Source: CAVTJL01 sp963735065 (GTDB lineage Bacteria > Pseudomonadota > Alphaproteobacteria > Geminicoccales > Geminicoccaceae). From it: a stretch of 64,000 nucleotides of DNA. Every line of letters begins with the position of its first letter. The stretch's first letter is position 1. Both the position numbers and the translations under genes were made by a program. A model generated the notes under the pieces. The model was not told the origin of the DNA. It saw only the letters and a program-made list of their open reading frames with translations, and searched no databases. Positions 52,813-62,596 of this stretch are shown in pieces. The stretch spans positions 248,001-312,000 of the forward strand of contig CAVTJL010000004.1 in the NCBI GenBank assembly GCA_963735065.1, written 5' to 3'.

Positions 52813-52824
52813 CACAAGCTTGTG
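52813..52824. promoter_or_regulatory. 12-bp palindrome upstream of the spermidine-synthase-like gene
   Basis: CACAAGCTTGTG is a perfect palindrome 25 bases before the ATG at 52850, in a stretch that is less GC-rich than its surroundings (52670-52840). It overlaps a TTGCAC (52810-52815) that could be a -35 box. It may be an operator; no regulator is identified. Confidence 0.3.
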
Positions 52825-52849
52825 GATGGATATTGGAGGGCGGGCATTG

Positions 52850-55179
52850 ATGGCGACGCTGCTGGCAACGATGGCGCGCGGGCAGCGCGAGGCGGGCACG
52901 ACGTTCACCGTGGCATCGCTCGCCTTCGGCCTTTCGGGGTTCAGCGCGCTCGCCTACCAGACGGCGTGGCAGCGCATGCTCGGGCTCTTCGCCGGGTCCG
53001 ATGCGGTGGCGACCACCTTGATCGTGGGCTCCTTCCTGTTCGGGCTCGGTCTCGGCAGCCTCGCGGGCGGATGGCTCGCCGACCGCCTCTCGCCGCGCGC
53101 GGCGCTGCGCGCCTTCGGCGTGGCGCAGCTGGGTGTGGGCATCTTCGCGGTGCTCAGCCCCTGGATCCTCTATGGCGTCGTCTTCCACCGCCTCGAGCCT
53201 TTTGCCGCGAGCCTCGCGGGCGCGACCCTCGTGACCTTCGCGGCCCTGGCCTTGCCCACCGTCCTGATGGGCATGACGCTGCCCCTCATCGCCCGAGCGC
53301 TCGTGCAGCGGATCGATCTCTCGCCGGTGCAGATCGGCGCGCTCTACGGCGTCAACACGGCGGGTGCCGGCATCGGCTGCCTGCTCACGGGCTTCGTTCT
53401 CATCGCCGCGTTGGGCTATGGCGGCAGCGTGCGCCTGGCGGGCGGGATCGACATCGCGGTGGGACTGGGCGCCATGATCCTCTCGGCTGCTCTGGACGAC
53501 CGGCCGCCCGCCAGCCGCCTCGCGCCCGGGCCGGCCACCGACCGCTCGCGGCACGGCCTCATGCTGCGCTGGATGGTGCTGGTCTTCCTCTCGGGCTTCC
53601 TTGCGATCTCGCTCGAGATCCTGTGGTTTCGCGTGCTCGGCACGCTGATGCGCTCGAGCGCCTACAGCTTCTCGCTGGTCCTGGGCATCTTCCTGCTCGC
53701 CGACGCGCTGGGCATCCTTCTGGGCTCCTACTATGTCCGCCGTGTCGTCGATCCCGAGCGGCTCTTCCTCTGGCTTCAGGCGGCGATCGGCGTCTGGGCC
53801 ATGGGCTCCCTGCTCGCGATCTACCTGGCCCATACCTGGCTCGGGGCGGCAGCGCTCTTCATCGACGGGCCGCCCTACGGGCCGCCGCAGCGCGAGCTTC
53901 TCCGGCTGCTTCTCTTCGCCGTCCTCGTCGGCGCCGTCGTGGCGCCGGCCGCCATTGCGCTCGGCGCCACCTTCCCGATCGTCCAGAAGGCGATCCAGCA
54001 CCGCAGCAGCCTGATCGGCTGGCGGCTGGGCCTGGTGCAGCTCGCCAACATCATGGGGAACACGGCGGGTGCGGTGGTGACCGGGCTCGTCATCCTGCGC
54101 TATGTCGGGGTGAGCGGCGCCTTTCATCTGGTGGGCCTGCTCGCCTGCCTGGCGCTCCTGGCGCTCGTCCTCGTGCGCCGCCCGGGCGGCATTCTCGCAC
54201 GCCCCGTGCGGCTGCAGGGCCATGCCGTCCGGTTGGCCCGCTGGCCCGCGCTCTCGGCCATGGCCGCGGCCCTCCTGGTCCTGCTGGTGGCGCTGCCCGG
54301 CAACGCGCGGCTCTGGAGCGGGCTGCACGGCACGCCGCGGGGCAAGGAGGCCATCGTCAGGAGCGGCGAGGCCGGCGTCGCGGTGCTGCGCCCGACGGGC
54401 AGGGGCTATATCCTCTTCGTCAACGGCGCCTTTCAGGCCCATCTCGAGCCGCCGCTGCCACTCCAGACCAGGGAGCCGATCAGCGAGGCCCTGGGCGCCA
54501 TCGGCCCTCTCGTGCACCCGCAGGCGAGCGCGGCCCTTCTGATCGGCTATGGCGCCGGCAACACCGTCTTCAACCTGGGCGCCGGGCCGGCCATGGCCCG
54601 CATACGGGTCGTCGAGATCGCCCGACCGGTGATCGAGGCGATGCGGGACGGTGGCCCAGAGCTCGGGCTTTCCGATCGCGCGCGAGCCTTTCGCGGACCC
54701 CCGCATCGAGCGGGTGATCGCCGATGGGCGGCATGTGCTCTTCACCGAGCCCGAGCGCTACGACATCATCGTCGCAGAGACGATCGCGCCGCACACCGCC
54801 GGCAGCAATCTCCTCTTCTCGAAGGAGTTTTTCGAGGCGGCGCGGCGCCGCCTGAAGCCCGGCGGGCTTGCCGTTCAATGGGCCGCGACGCCGCGCACGG
54901 TGGCGACCTTCGTCAGCGTCTTCCCCTATGCCCTTCGCCTGAACGGCGTGCTGCTGGGCAGCGACCGGCCGATCGACCTCGACTGGAGCAGGATCGGCAA
55001 GGAGCTCGGAGGGCCGCCCGGCCAGGTCGTGCTTCGCAGCGGCGTCGCCCCCGAGGCGCTCCTGACCTATCTCCGCAGCGGACCCGCAGGACCGCTGGGG
55101 GCCCGGCGATCCCCGGCCCGACCTCGCGATCAATACCGACCTCCACCCCCGCGACGAGTTCTATCCGATCGGCTGGTGA
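52850..55179 (+). pseudogene. Spermidine-synthase-like membrane fusion, two frameshifts
   Basis: The first 600 residues form about 14 transmembrane helices with the layout of fused MFS-like/spermidine-synthase proteins (FGLSGFSALAYQTAWQRML, GLGLGSLAGGWLADRLSPR, GALYGVNTAGAGIGCLLTGF, SLEILWFRVLGTLM). The soluble methyltransferase-fold end (GYGAGNTVFNLGAGPAMARI) runs to about 54650. It then continues one frame over (SSGFPIAREPFADPRIERVI, YDIIVAETIAPHTAGSNLLF) and shifts again near a five-G run (55097-55101) to finish DLAINTDLHPRDEFYPIGW and stop at 55177-55179. Two single-base insertions explain both breaks. The reaction is unproven; relatives may use decarboxylated AdoMet or another donor. Either sequencing error or a real pseudogene. 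Confidence 0.75.
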
Positions 55180-55195
55180 GGCCTTCCGCCCGCTG

Positions 55196-55913
55196 CTAGG
55201 CGACCCGGAGCGCGATCCTCGCGTCTTCTTTCTTGGTCTCGCGGGCGAAGGGGCTGAGGCCCAGCCAGGTGGGCATCGAGCGCTTGAGCGCCGCGTCGCC
55301 GATGAGGGACAGCCGGTCGGCCGCCTCCTCGGCGGCGACGCTGGTGAGGCCCATCCAGATCTTCGTCATCGTCTTGAGATCGCTCTCGACGAAGAGGTCG
55401 ACGTCGAAGCCGGGGTCGGCGGAGCAGAGGTCGACCGTGCCCTTGTCGACGATCAGCCACCAGCGCCGCCGGGCCTGCGGCTGCTCGGGGTACAAAAACC
55501 GTATCACCACCCTTTTCTGCGGCACGGGCGCGGGGTCGAGGTTGCGGCGCATGTCCCACATCAAGAGCTGGGCATCGAGGTTCCTGAGGCTGACGTCGGC
55601 GTCGATCCAGCGCTGGCCCCAGAAAGCCCATGGTCTCCATCACCTGGCGGAGATCCTGGCCGGCGCGGGTCAGGCTGTAGGCCGTGCCGCCCTGGGGGGG
55701 CTCCTCGCGCGTGACGATGCCCGCCTCCTCGAGGTCGCGCAGGCGTTGGGAGAGAAGGGCCGGTGACATGCGCGGCAGGCCGCGGCGCAGCTCGTTGAAG
55801 CGCGTCGAGCCGGCCAGCATCTCGCGCAGCAGGAGGATCGTCCAGCGCGAGCAGAGGATCTCCGACGCCATCGCGACGGGGCAGAACTGGCCGTAGCGCG
55901 TGAAGGTCCGCAT
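55196..55913 (-). CDS. HxlR-type regulator with SCP2-like C-terminus (frameshifted)
   Basis: About 238 residues when repaired. The N-terminal HxlR winged HTH is clear (MRTFTRYGQFCPVAMASEIL, TRFNELRRGLPRMSPALLSQ, RLRDLEEAGIVTREEPPQGG). It is followed by a C-terminal SCP2/sterol-carrier-like domain in the next frame (WWLIVDKGTVDLCSADPGFD, VDLFVESDLKTMTKIWMGLT). An extra base in the AAA at 55623-55625 (plus strand) breaks the frame at METMGF; removing it restores WGQRWIDADVSLRNLDAQLL. It is divergent from the FAD oxidoreductase, which it probably regulates. An upstream ATG (55949) is also open. The 3' end has a decayed second copy at 52466-52600. Confidence 0.8.
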
Positions 55914-56056
55914 GCGCGTTCTCTTTCTTATCATTTCGTTCACGTTCATGAGGTAGGCCCGCCAATTCAGTTTGTGAAGTTGCCCGTGCGGGCCGGCCTA
56001 GCGGATAGTGTCGGCTGAGACGTGTGCGCGAACGCATGATGATCAGGAGGAACACG

Positions 56057-57481
56057 ATGACCGGCCTCAGCCTGAAGAAGCTCTCCGGTGACGTGGCGGT
56101 GGTTCCGGAGGCGATGGTCGAGCAGCTCAAGGGGCGGGTGCGGGGTGCCGTGCTGGTTGCCGGCGAGGAAGGCTATGACGCCGCCCGCAGCATCTGGAAC
56201 GCGATGATCGACCGGCGTCCGGGCGTGATCGTGCGCTGCGCCGGTGCCGCAGATGTGATGGCCACGATCGATTTCGCGCGTGAGACGGGCGCAGCGCTGG
56301 CCGTGCGCGGCGGCGGGCACAACATCGCCGGCAACGCCGTCTGCGAGGGCGGCGTGATGCTGGACCTCACGCCGATGAAATCGGTGCGCGTCGACCCGGT
56401 TGCGCGGACGGTGCGCGTCGAGCCGGGCGTCACGCTGGGCGAGCTCGACCGCGAGGCGCAGGCCTTTGGCCTCGTGACGCCCACCGGCATCAACTCGACC
56501 ACCGGCATCGCCGGGCTGGCGCTGGGCGGCGGCTTCGGCTGGACCAGCCGCAAGCTCGGGCTGACCGCCGACAATCTCGTCTCGGCCGACGTCGTCACCG
56601 CCGAGGGCAGGCTCGTGCGCGCGAGCGAGGGCGAGAACCCCGACCTCTTCTGGGCGCTCAGGGGCGGCGGCGGCAATTTCGGCGTGGTCACCTCCTTCGA
56701 GCTCAAGCTGCACCGGCTGGGGCCGCAGGTGCTCTCGGGCCTCATCGTGCATCCCTTCTCCGAGGCGCGGACGCGGCTCAAGGAGTATCGGAGCTTCGTG
56801 GCGACGGCGCCGGACGAGCTCACCTGCTGGGTGGTGATGCGAAAGGCGCCGCCCTTGCCCTTCCTGCCGCCCGAGGTGCATGGCACCGAGGTTCTGGTCC
56901 TTGCCGCCTGCTATGCGGGCGACATGGAGGCGGGGGAGAAGGCCGTGGCGCCGTTGAGGGCGCTGGGCCGGCCGATTGCCGATGTCATCGGCCCGCATCC
57001 CTTCAGCGGCTGGCAGGCGGCGTTCGATCCGCTGCTCACCCCGGGTGCGCGCAACTACTGGAAGTCCCACAACTTCAAGGAGCTCAGCGACGGGATGATC
57101 GATGCCGTGCTGGGAGCCGTGGAGACGCTGCCCACGCCCGAATGCGAGGTGTTCATCGGGCATCTGGGCGGAGCGATCAATCGCGTGCCGGCAGATGCCA
57201 CGGCCTATCCGCATCGCGACGCCGAGTTCGTGATGAACGTCCACACACGCTGGCGCGAGGCCGAGGACGATGCGCGCTGCATCGCCTGGGCGCGCAACCT
57301 GTTCGACGTCTGCAAGCCCCACGCGACGGGCGGCGTCTACGTCAACTTCATGCCGGAGGACGAGACCGACCGAGTGCCGGGCGCCTATCTCGGCAACGAG
57401 AAGAAGCTAGCGGCGATCAAGGCGAAGCACGATCCTTCGAACCTGTTCCGGCTCAACCAGAACATCCAGCCGATGGCGTGA
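56057..57481 (+). CDS. FAD-binding (PCMH/BBE-type) oxidoreductase
   Basis: 474 residues, a berberine-bridge-type oxidase. The FAD-binding PCMH domain (about 30-215) has RPGVIVRCAGAADVMATIDFA, AVRGGGHNIAGNAVCEGG (the His after GGG is the usual covalent FAD-His), and TGINSTTGIAGLALGGGFGW. The C-terminal BBE block is GGVYVNFMPEDETDRVPGAYLGNEKKLAAIKAKHDPSNLFRLNQNI. It oxidises an alcohol, sugar or alkaloid-like substrate with O2. AGGAGG lies six bases before the ATG. It is divergent from the HxlR-type regulator and followed by the DUF4242-cyclase gene after 32 bases. Confidence 0.93.
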   Translation: MTGLSLKKLSGDVAVVPEAMVEQLKGRVRGAVLVAGEEGYDAARSIWNAMIDRRPGVIVRCAGAADVMATIDFARETGAALAVRGGGHNIAGNAVCEGGVMLDLTPMKSVRVDPVARTVRVEPGVTLGELDREAQAFGLVTPTGINSTTGIAGLALGGGFGWTSRKLGLTADNLVSADVVTAEGRLVRASEGENPDLFWALRGGGGNFGVVTSFELKLHRLGPQVLSGLIVHPFSEARTRLKEYRSFVATAPDELTCWVVMRKAPPLPFLPPEVHGTEVLVLAACYAGDMEAGEKAVAPLRALGRPIADVIGPHPFSGWQAAFDPLLTPGARNYWKSHNFKELSDGMIDAVLGAVETLPTPECEVFIGHLGGAINRVPADATAYPHRDAEFVMNVHTRWREAEDDARCIAWARNLFDVCKPHATGGVYVNFMPEDETDRVPGAYLGNEKKLAAIKAKHDPSNLFRLNQNIQPMA

Positions 57482-57513
57482 GCCGGACAGACTCGAGGCC
57501 TTGGAGGCCTGCA

Positions 57514-58338
57514 ATGCCGATCTTCATGGACCGCCACGATCTGGGGGAGGCGACACCCGAGAATGTCGCCGACGCGCACCAGAAGGATCTCGAGATCCAG
57601 GAACGCTATGGCGTCAAGTATCTCACCTACTGGTACAACTCCCAGCGGCACACGGCCTTCTGCCTTGTCGATGCACCCGATGCGGCGACAGCCGCGGAGG
57701 TGCATCGCCACGCCCATGGCCTGATCGGGAACGAGATCATCCCGGTCGACCTCTCGGCGGTCGAGGCCTTCCTCGGCCGCATCGGCGATCCCCGGGCAGC
57801 GACGGGCACGACGCCGGAGATGGACCCTGGGCTGCGGGCGGTGATGTTCACCGACATCGTGGGCTCGACCGAGATGACGGAGCGCCTCGGCGATGCGGGT
57901 GCCCTGGAGCTGGTGCGGACCCACGATGCGCTGGTGCGGCGCGCCCTCGGTCTCTTTGGCGGTCGCGAGGTCAAGCACACGGGCGACGGCATCATGGCGG
58001 CCTTCGACGAGGTGCCGGCGGCGGTGCGGGCCGCCGCCGACATCCAACGCCGCTTCGCCCACTACAATGCAGAGGCGCCCGAGAGCCTGAACGTGCGCAT
58101 CGGCATCCATGCCGGCGAGCCCGTCTCCGAGCACAACGACCTCTTCGGTGCCACGGTGCAGCTGGCATCGCGGCTGTGCAGCGAGGCCGAGGCGGGCGGC
58201 GTGGTCGTCTCGGGCCTCGTGCGCGAGATGTGCGGCCAGGATACCGACAGCTTCGAGCCCTTGGGCGAGCGGCGCCTGAAAGGCTTCGCCGAGGCGGTGC
58301 CGATCTTCCGGTTCGCCTGGCGAGGCGTGCCTGCGTAG
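57514..58338 (+). CDS. DUF4242 (nickel-binding-like) + class III nucleotidyl cyclase fusion
   Basis: 274 residues. Residues 1-90 are DUF4242 (MPIFMDRHDLGEATPENVAD, GVKYLTYWYNSQRHTAFCLV, HGLIGNEIIPVDL), the family of the Streptomyces nickel-binding protein SCO4226, and the His residues are kept (H8, H64, H66, H68). Residues 105-265 are a class III adenylate/guanylate cyclase domain. The metal Asp residues are present: D114 (FTDIVGST) and D158 (KHTGDGIMAAF). At the transition-state site the Arg is kept (R220), but the usual Asn is Gln216 (TVQLASR). It could make cAMP or be a binding-only domain. GGAGG precedes the ATG. Confidence 0.85.
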   Translation: MPIFMDRHDLGEATPENVADAHQKDLEIQERYGVKYLTYWYNSQRHTAFCLVDAPDAATAAEVHRHAHGLIGNEIIPVDLSAVEAFLGRIGDPRAATGTTPEMDPGLRAVMFTDIVGSTEMTERLGDAGALELVRTHDALVRRALGLFGGREVKHTGDGIMAAFDEVPAAVRAAADIQRRFAHYNAEAPESLNVRIGIHAGEPVSEHNDLFGATVQLASRLCSEAEAGGVVVSGLVREMCGQDTDSFEPLGERRLKGFAEAVPIFRFAWRGVPA

Positions 58339-58416
58339 CAGGCCGCCAGGCAAGGCCTCGTGATCGAGGCTTGGATGCCGTCCGCTCCGCGAGCGCTGCG
58401 GGAGGGAGGACGCCAG

Positions 58417-59226
58417 ATGACAGAGCGCGAGACGCGTTTCGTCGGGACCGTGCCCGAGAACTACGACCAGGGCCTCGGTCCTCATATCTTCCAGGGGTTC
58501 GCGGAAGACCTCGCCCGGCGGGTCTCGGCGTTGGCGCCGGGCCGGGTGCTCGAGCTTGCGGCTGGGACGGGTATCGTCAGCCGCCAGCTCCGCGACCTCT
58601 TGCCGGCAAGCACGCAGCTGGTGGTGACGGACCTCAGCGCGCCCATGCTCGAGGTGGCGAGGAAGAAGCTCGGAGCCGGCGAGGCTGTCGAGCTGCGACA
58701 GGCCGATGCGACCGAGCTGCCGTTCGAGGATGCGAGCTTCGATGCGGTGGCCTGCCAGTTCGGCGTGATGTTCTTCCCCGACAAGGCGCGCGGCTATGCC
58801 GAGGCGCTGCGCGTGCTGCGGCCCGGCGGCAGCTACGTCCTCAACAGCTGGGGAAGCTGGGCCGAGAACCCGTTCGGCGAGGTTGCCCATGAGGTGGGTG
58901 CCGCCTTCTTTCCCGACGATCCGCCGGGCTTCTATCGTGTCCCGTTCAGCTACCATGACCCCGATGAGATCGCGGAGGCCATGACGGCGGCGGGGTTTGG
59001 CGAGGTCGCGGTGGAGCGCGTCGCCCTGACCTCGGCCATCTCGAGCGCCGCGCTCTTCGCGCGCGGCATCGTCTTCGGTAATCCGCTGCGTGAGGAGATC
59101 GTGAGCAGGGGCGGCGATCCGGAGGCAGTCCTTGCCGCCATGGAGCGTGCGATCGCCGAGAAGCTGGGCCGGGAGATGCCGCTCCTCGCCCTCGTCGCGC
59201 GGGGTCGGAAGCCGAACGAGCGCTGA
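58417..59226 (+). CDS. Class I SAM-dependent methyltransferase
   Basis: 269 residues. Motif I is RVLELAAGTGIVSRQL, the acidic end of strand 2 is VVTDLSAPMLEVAR, motif post-I is QADATELPFEDASFDAVACQ, and motif II/III is RVLRPGGSYVLNSW. It belongs to the Methyltransf_11/25 group acting on small molecules or lipids; the acceptor is unknown. The start MTERETRFVG has GGAGGGAGG before it. It is the last gene of the plus-strand group FAD oxidoreductase-cyclase-methyltransferase and ends five bases before hypB on the opposite strand. Confidence 0.9.
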   Translation: MTERETRFVGTVPENYDQGLGPHIFQGFAEDLARRVSALAPGRVLELAAGTGIVSRQLRDLLPASTQLVVTDLSAPMLEVARKKLGAGEAVELRQADATELPFEDASFDAVACQFGVMFFPDKARGYAEALRVLRPGGSYVLNSWGSWAENPFGEVAHEVGAAFFPDDPPGFYRVPFSYHDPDEIAEAMTAAGFGEVAVERVALTSAISSAALFARGIVFGNPLREEIVSRGGDPEAVLAAMERAIAEKLGREMPLLALVARGRKPNER

Positions 59227-59231
59227 CGGTC

Positions 59232-60050
59232 TCAGCCGGCGCTGGACCCGCTCGGGGCGGCAGCGCCTCGGGCGCTGTCGGTGAGCCACGCGTACCAGCC
59301 GTCCAGGCCCTCGCCGGAGACGGCGGAGAGGGTGAGGACCTGGAGGCCGGGGTTGAGCGCCTTGGCCTCGGCGATGCAGCGATCGAGGTCGAAGGGCACG
59401 TGAGGCAAAAGGTCGATCTTGGTGATCAGCAGCACCGAGGCGGCGCGGAACATGTGCGGGTATTTTTCCGGCTTGTCGTCGCCCTCGGTGACCGAAAGTA
59501 ACAAGACCTTCGCGTGCTCGCCGAGATCGAAGAGGGCAGGGCAGACGAGGTTGCCGACGTTCTCGATCATCAAGACGCTGCCGGGCCGGGGCTGAAGCGT
59601 CCTCAGGCCCCGTGCCACCATGTCCGCCTCGAGATGGCAGCCGGCACCTGTGTTGATCTGCACGACCTCGCAGCCGGTGGCGCGGATGCGGGCCGCGTCG
59701 CGGTCGGTCGCCTGATCTCCCTCGATCACGGCGATGGGCAGCTGGCCCTCGAGGTCGCGGATGGTGCGCTCGAGCAGCGTCGTCTTGCCGGCGCCGGGGC
59801 CGCTCACGAGGTTGAGCGCCAGGACCTCCCGGCCCTCGAGCCAGCCGCGGTTGCGCGCCGCCAGCAGGTCGTTCTTGGCCAGGATGTCGGCCTCGAGACG
59901 CACGGTCTCGGTGTCGTGGGTGTGGCCGTGGACGTCCTCGTGGCGGTGGTCATGCTCACCGGGCCCATGAGCGTGGCGATGGCGCGTGCCGTCGGCATGG
60001 ACGTGCTCGTGCTCCGCCCCGACGCTCGAGCAGCCGCAGGTCACGCACAT
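59232..60050 (-). CDS. hypB: Hydrogenase nickel incorporation GTPase HypB
   Basis: 272 residues. The N-terminal Cys motif (MCVTCGCSS) is the high-affinity nickel site. Residues 14-46 are His-rich (12 His in H-x-H repeats), a nickel-storage stretch. The G domain has the P-loop GPGAGKTT (84-91), the switch EGDQATDRDA and metal-site CHLEADMV, and the base-specifying motif TKIDLLPHV. HypB delivers Ni2+ to the hydrogenase large subunit with HypA. It overlaps hypA by 10 bases and ends the hyp operon. Confidence 0.97.
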   Translation of the reverse strand: MCVTCGCSSVGAEHEHVHADGTRHRHAHGPGEHDHRHEDVHGHTHDTETVRLEADILAKNDLLAARNRGWLEGREVLALNLVSGPGAGKTTLLERTIRDLEGQLPIAVIEGDQATDRDAARIRATGCEVVQINTGAGCHLEADMVARGLRTLQPRPGSVLMIENVGNLVCPALFDLGEHAKVLLLSVTEGDDKPEKYPHMFRAASVLLITKIDLLPHVPFDLDRCIAEAKALNPGLQVLTLSAVSGEGLDGWYAWLTDSARGAAAPSGSSAG

Positions 60051-60391
60051 GACGCCATCTCCTCCGCGACCTCGATGGACAGGACCTTCAGCTCCTCGCC
60101 GCCTGTGAGCGTGACCTCGCGCGAGCCGCAGGCGCAGACCACGATGGGCGAGGTGGCCTCGAACCGGGTGCCGCAGGCGCGGCAGCGGGCGGCTGCCGGC
60201 ACCGTGCGGATCGCCAGCTCGGCGCCCTCGAGCGGCGTGCCGGCGGCGACGACATCGAAGCAGAAGCGGACCGAGTCCGGGACGATGGCCGAGAGCGCGC
60301 CGATCTCGAGCGAGACACGGCGCACCCGGCGGCCATGGGCGGCCTCGGTGACGATGGCGACGACGCTGCGGGTGATGGAGAGCTCGTGCAT
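60041..60391 (-). CDS. hypA: Hydrogenase nickel chaperone HypA
   Basis: 116 residues. The nickel-binding N-terminus MHE is intact. The zinc finger is C-x2-C-x(n)-C-x-C (ARCRACGTRFEATSPIVVCACGS); the second pair is C-x-C rather than the usual C-x2-C, a small deviation. The middle RVSLEIGALSAIVPDSVRFCFD matches the family. It receives and transfers Ni2+ together with HypB. It starts nine bases after the hypE stop. Confidence 0.96.
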   Translation of the reverse strand: MHELSITRSVVAIVTEAAHGRRVRRVSLEIGALSAIVPDSVRFCFDVVAAGTPLEGAELAIRTVPAAARCRACGTRFEATSPIVVCACGSREVTLTGGEELKVLSIEVAEEMASCA

Positions 60392-60400
60392 GGCAGCGCT

Positions 60401-61469
60401 TCAGCAGATGCGCGGCAGCTGCTCGCCGACCAGCATGTCGACGATGCGCCGGCCGCCGAGGACGGTGCGCATGGTGACCCGCCCGGGCTCGCCTTCTTTC
60501 ACCTGGCCGATGAGGCGGGCGCCGGTGCCCAGGGGATGGGCCCGGAGGGCCGTCAGAGCGGCGTCTGCCGCCTCGGCCGCGACGATGACGGCGATGCGGC
60601 CCTCATTGGCGAGGTAGAGCGGGTCAAGACCAAGAATCTCGCAGAAGCCGCGGACCTCGGGGCGGATGGGTGTCGCCTCCTCCTCGATCTCGATGGCCAC
60701 GCCCGAGGCCTCGGCGATCTCGTTCAGGACGGTGGCGAGGCCGCCACGGGTGGCGTCACGCATCGCCTTTCACGCCGGGTGCTGCCTGCAGCAGGTCCTG
60801 GATCATGCCGGCCAGCGGCGCGCAATCGCTCTCGATCGGGGTCTCGAGAGCCATGTCGCCACGCGCGCAGAGGATGGCAGCGCCATGATCACCCAGCACG
60901 CCGCTGACAATGACAACATCGCCCGGGCGGGCCAGATGGGCGCCGAGCTCGATGCCTGCGGGGATGACGCCGACACCGGTTGTCGTGACGAAGAGCTTAT
61001 CGCAGGCGCCCCTCGGCACGACTTTCGTGTCGCCGGTGACGATCGAGACGCCGGCCTCGTCCGCGGCTGCCGCCATCGAGGCGGCGACGCGGCGCAGGAC
61101 CTCGAGCGGCAGGCCCTCCTCAAGGATGAAGGCCGCGGCGAGGTGAAGGGGGATGGCGCCGCCGACGGCGAGGTCGTTCACCGTGCCGCAGACGGCGAGC
61201 CGGCCGATGTCGCCACCGGGAAAGAAGAGGGGATCGACGACGAAGGAGTCGGTGGTGAAGGCGAGCCGGTCGCCCCTGGCGGCGAGGCCCGCCATGTCCA
61301 GCCGGGCCTGATCCTCGAGCGGGGCCAGAAGGCGGTTGTCGAAGGTTGTGACAAAGACGTCGTCGATGAGGTCCTTCATGGCCTTGCCGCCGCCGCCATG
61401 CGCCAGGGTCACGGTGGGGACGTTGACCGAGCCCGGCCGATGGGGTCGCGGCAGGTCCAGGATGCTCAC
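60401..61469 (-). CDS. hypE: Hydrogenase maturation protein HypE (frameshifted)
   Basis: About 355 residues when repaired. HypE dehydrates the thiocarboxamide on its C-terminal Cys to a thiocyanate, the CN source for the NiFe site. The N-terminal part (VTLAHGGGGKAMKDLIDDVF, FTTDSFVVDPLFFPGGDIGR, VPRGACDKLFVTTTGVGVIP) runs to 60756 and ends GVKGDA. The rest is one frame over (MRDATRGGLATVLNEIAEAS to the terminal PRIC). An extra base in the TTT at 60768-60770 (plus strand) explains the break, since removing it gives GVKAMRDATRGG. The C-terminal Cys is intact, so decay is unlikely. It starts at GTG overlapping hypD (GTGA). Confidence 0.93.
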
Positions 61470-62596
61470 GCGGCGCTCCCGTGCCGCTCCTGCCGGCCAT
61501 ACCGGAAGTAGGCAGCGCAGGCGCCCTCGGAGGAGACCATGAGGGCACCCACCGGCGTCTCGGGCGTGCAGGCTTTGCCGAACACCTGGCACTGCCAGGG
61601 CTTGATGATGCCTTTGAGGACCTGGCCGCACTGGCACGCGCTCGGATCGGCGACGTGCAGGTTGGGCGTGGCGAAGCGCTTTTCCGCGTCGAAGCGGGCA
61701 TAGGCCGGGCGGAGCCGCACGCCGGACTCGTCGATCGAGCCCAGGCCCCGCCACTCGAAATGCTCGCGCAGCTCGAACACCCGGGAGACGGCGTCCTGCG
61801 CCGTGGCGTTGCCGGCGTCGGGCACGACGCGGGCATACTGGTTCTCGATCTCGGCGCGGCCCTCCCGGATCTGGCGGAGCACCATCCAGATGGACTGGAG
61901 CACGTCCAGGGGCTCGAACCCGGCCACCACCATGGGCCGGTGATAGTCGCTGGCGATGAAGGCATAGGGCGAGGTGCCGATCACCATCGACACGTGGCCG
62001 GGGCCGAGGAAGCCGTCGAGATGCAGATCGGGGCTCTCGAGGATCGCCTTGAGCGTCGGCACGATCGTGATGTGATTGCAGAACACCGAGAAGTTTTTTC
62101 TGTCCTCGCGCTCGGCCTGGAGGATGGTGAGCGCCGTGGAAGGCATGGTGGTCTCGAAGCCGATCGCGAAGAAGACGACCTCGCGGTCGGGGTGGCGACG
62201 CGCCAGCGCCAGCGCGTCCATGGGCGAGTAGACCATGCGCACGTCGGCGCCGTCGGCCTTGGCCTGCAGGAGGCTTTTGCGCGAGCCCGGGACGCGCATC
62301 GTGTCGCCGAAGGTGGCGAGGATGACGCCCGGCCGCTCGGCGATGGCGAGACAGTCGTCGATGCGGCCCATCGGCAGGACGCAGACGGGGCAGCCGGGCC
62401 CGTGCACGAGCTCCAGCGCCTCGGGCAGCATGCCCTCGATGCCGTAGCGGAAGATGGCGTGGGTGTGGCCGCCGCAGACCTCCATGATCTGGATCGGCTT
62501 TTCGGGCGTGGCGCCGATCAGGGCGACGAGGCTCTCGATCTCCTTGACCAGGACCTGCGCTTTCTCGCGGTCGCGGAACTCGTCGACATATCTCAT
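61466..62596 (-). CDS. hypD: Hydrogenase maturation protein HypD
   Basis: 376 residues, an Fe-S scaffold that builds the Fe(CN)2CO unit with HypC. Key motifs are EVCGGHTHAIFRYGI, HGPGCPVCVLP, FFAIGFETTMPSTAL and the C-terminal cluster-binding stretch CQCGQVLKGIIKPWQCQVFG. The ATG overlaps the hypC stop by four bases (ATGA). Confidence 0.97.
   Translation of the reverse strand: MRYVDEFRDREKAQVLVKEIESLVALIGATPEKPIQIMEVCGGHTHAIFRYGIEGMLPEALELVHGPGCPVCVLPMGRIDDCLAIAERPGVILATFGDTMRVPGSRKSLLQAKADGADVRMVYSPMDALALARRHPDREVVFFAIGFETTMPSTALTILQAEREDRKNFSVFCNHITIVPTLKAILESPDLHLDGFLGPGHVSMVIGTSPYAFIASDYHRPMVVAGFEPLDVLQSIWMVLRQIREGRAEIENQYARVVPDAGNATAQDAVSRVFELREHFEWRGLGSIDESGVRLRPAYARFDAEKRFATPNLHVADPSACQCGQVLKGIIKPWQCQVFGKACTPETPVGALMVSSEGACAAYFRYGRQERHGSAA

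Noticed and set aside
54651..55199. Separate small gene at the end of the spermidine-synthase-like gene
   Set aside because: Its protein text continues the upstream methyltransferase-fold domain, so it is the shifted frame of one gene rather than a new gene.
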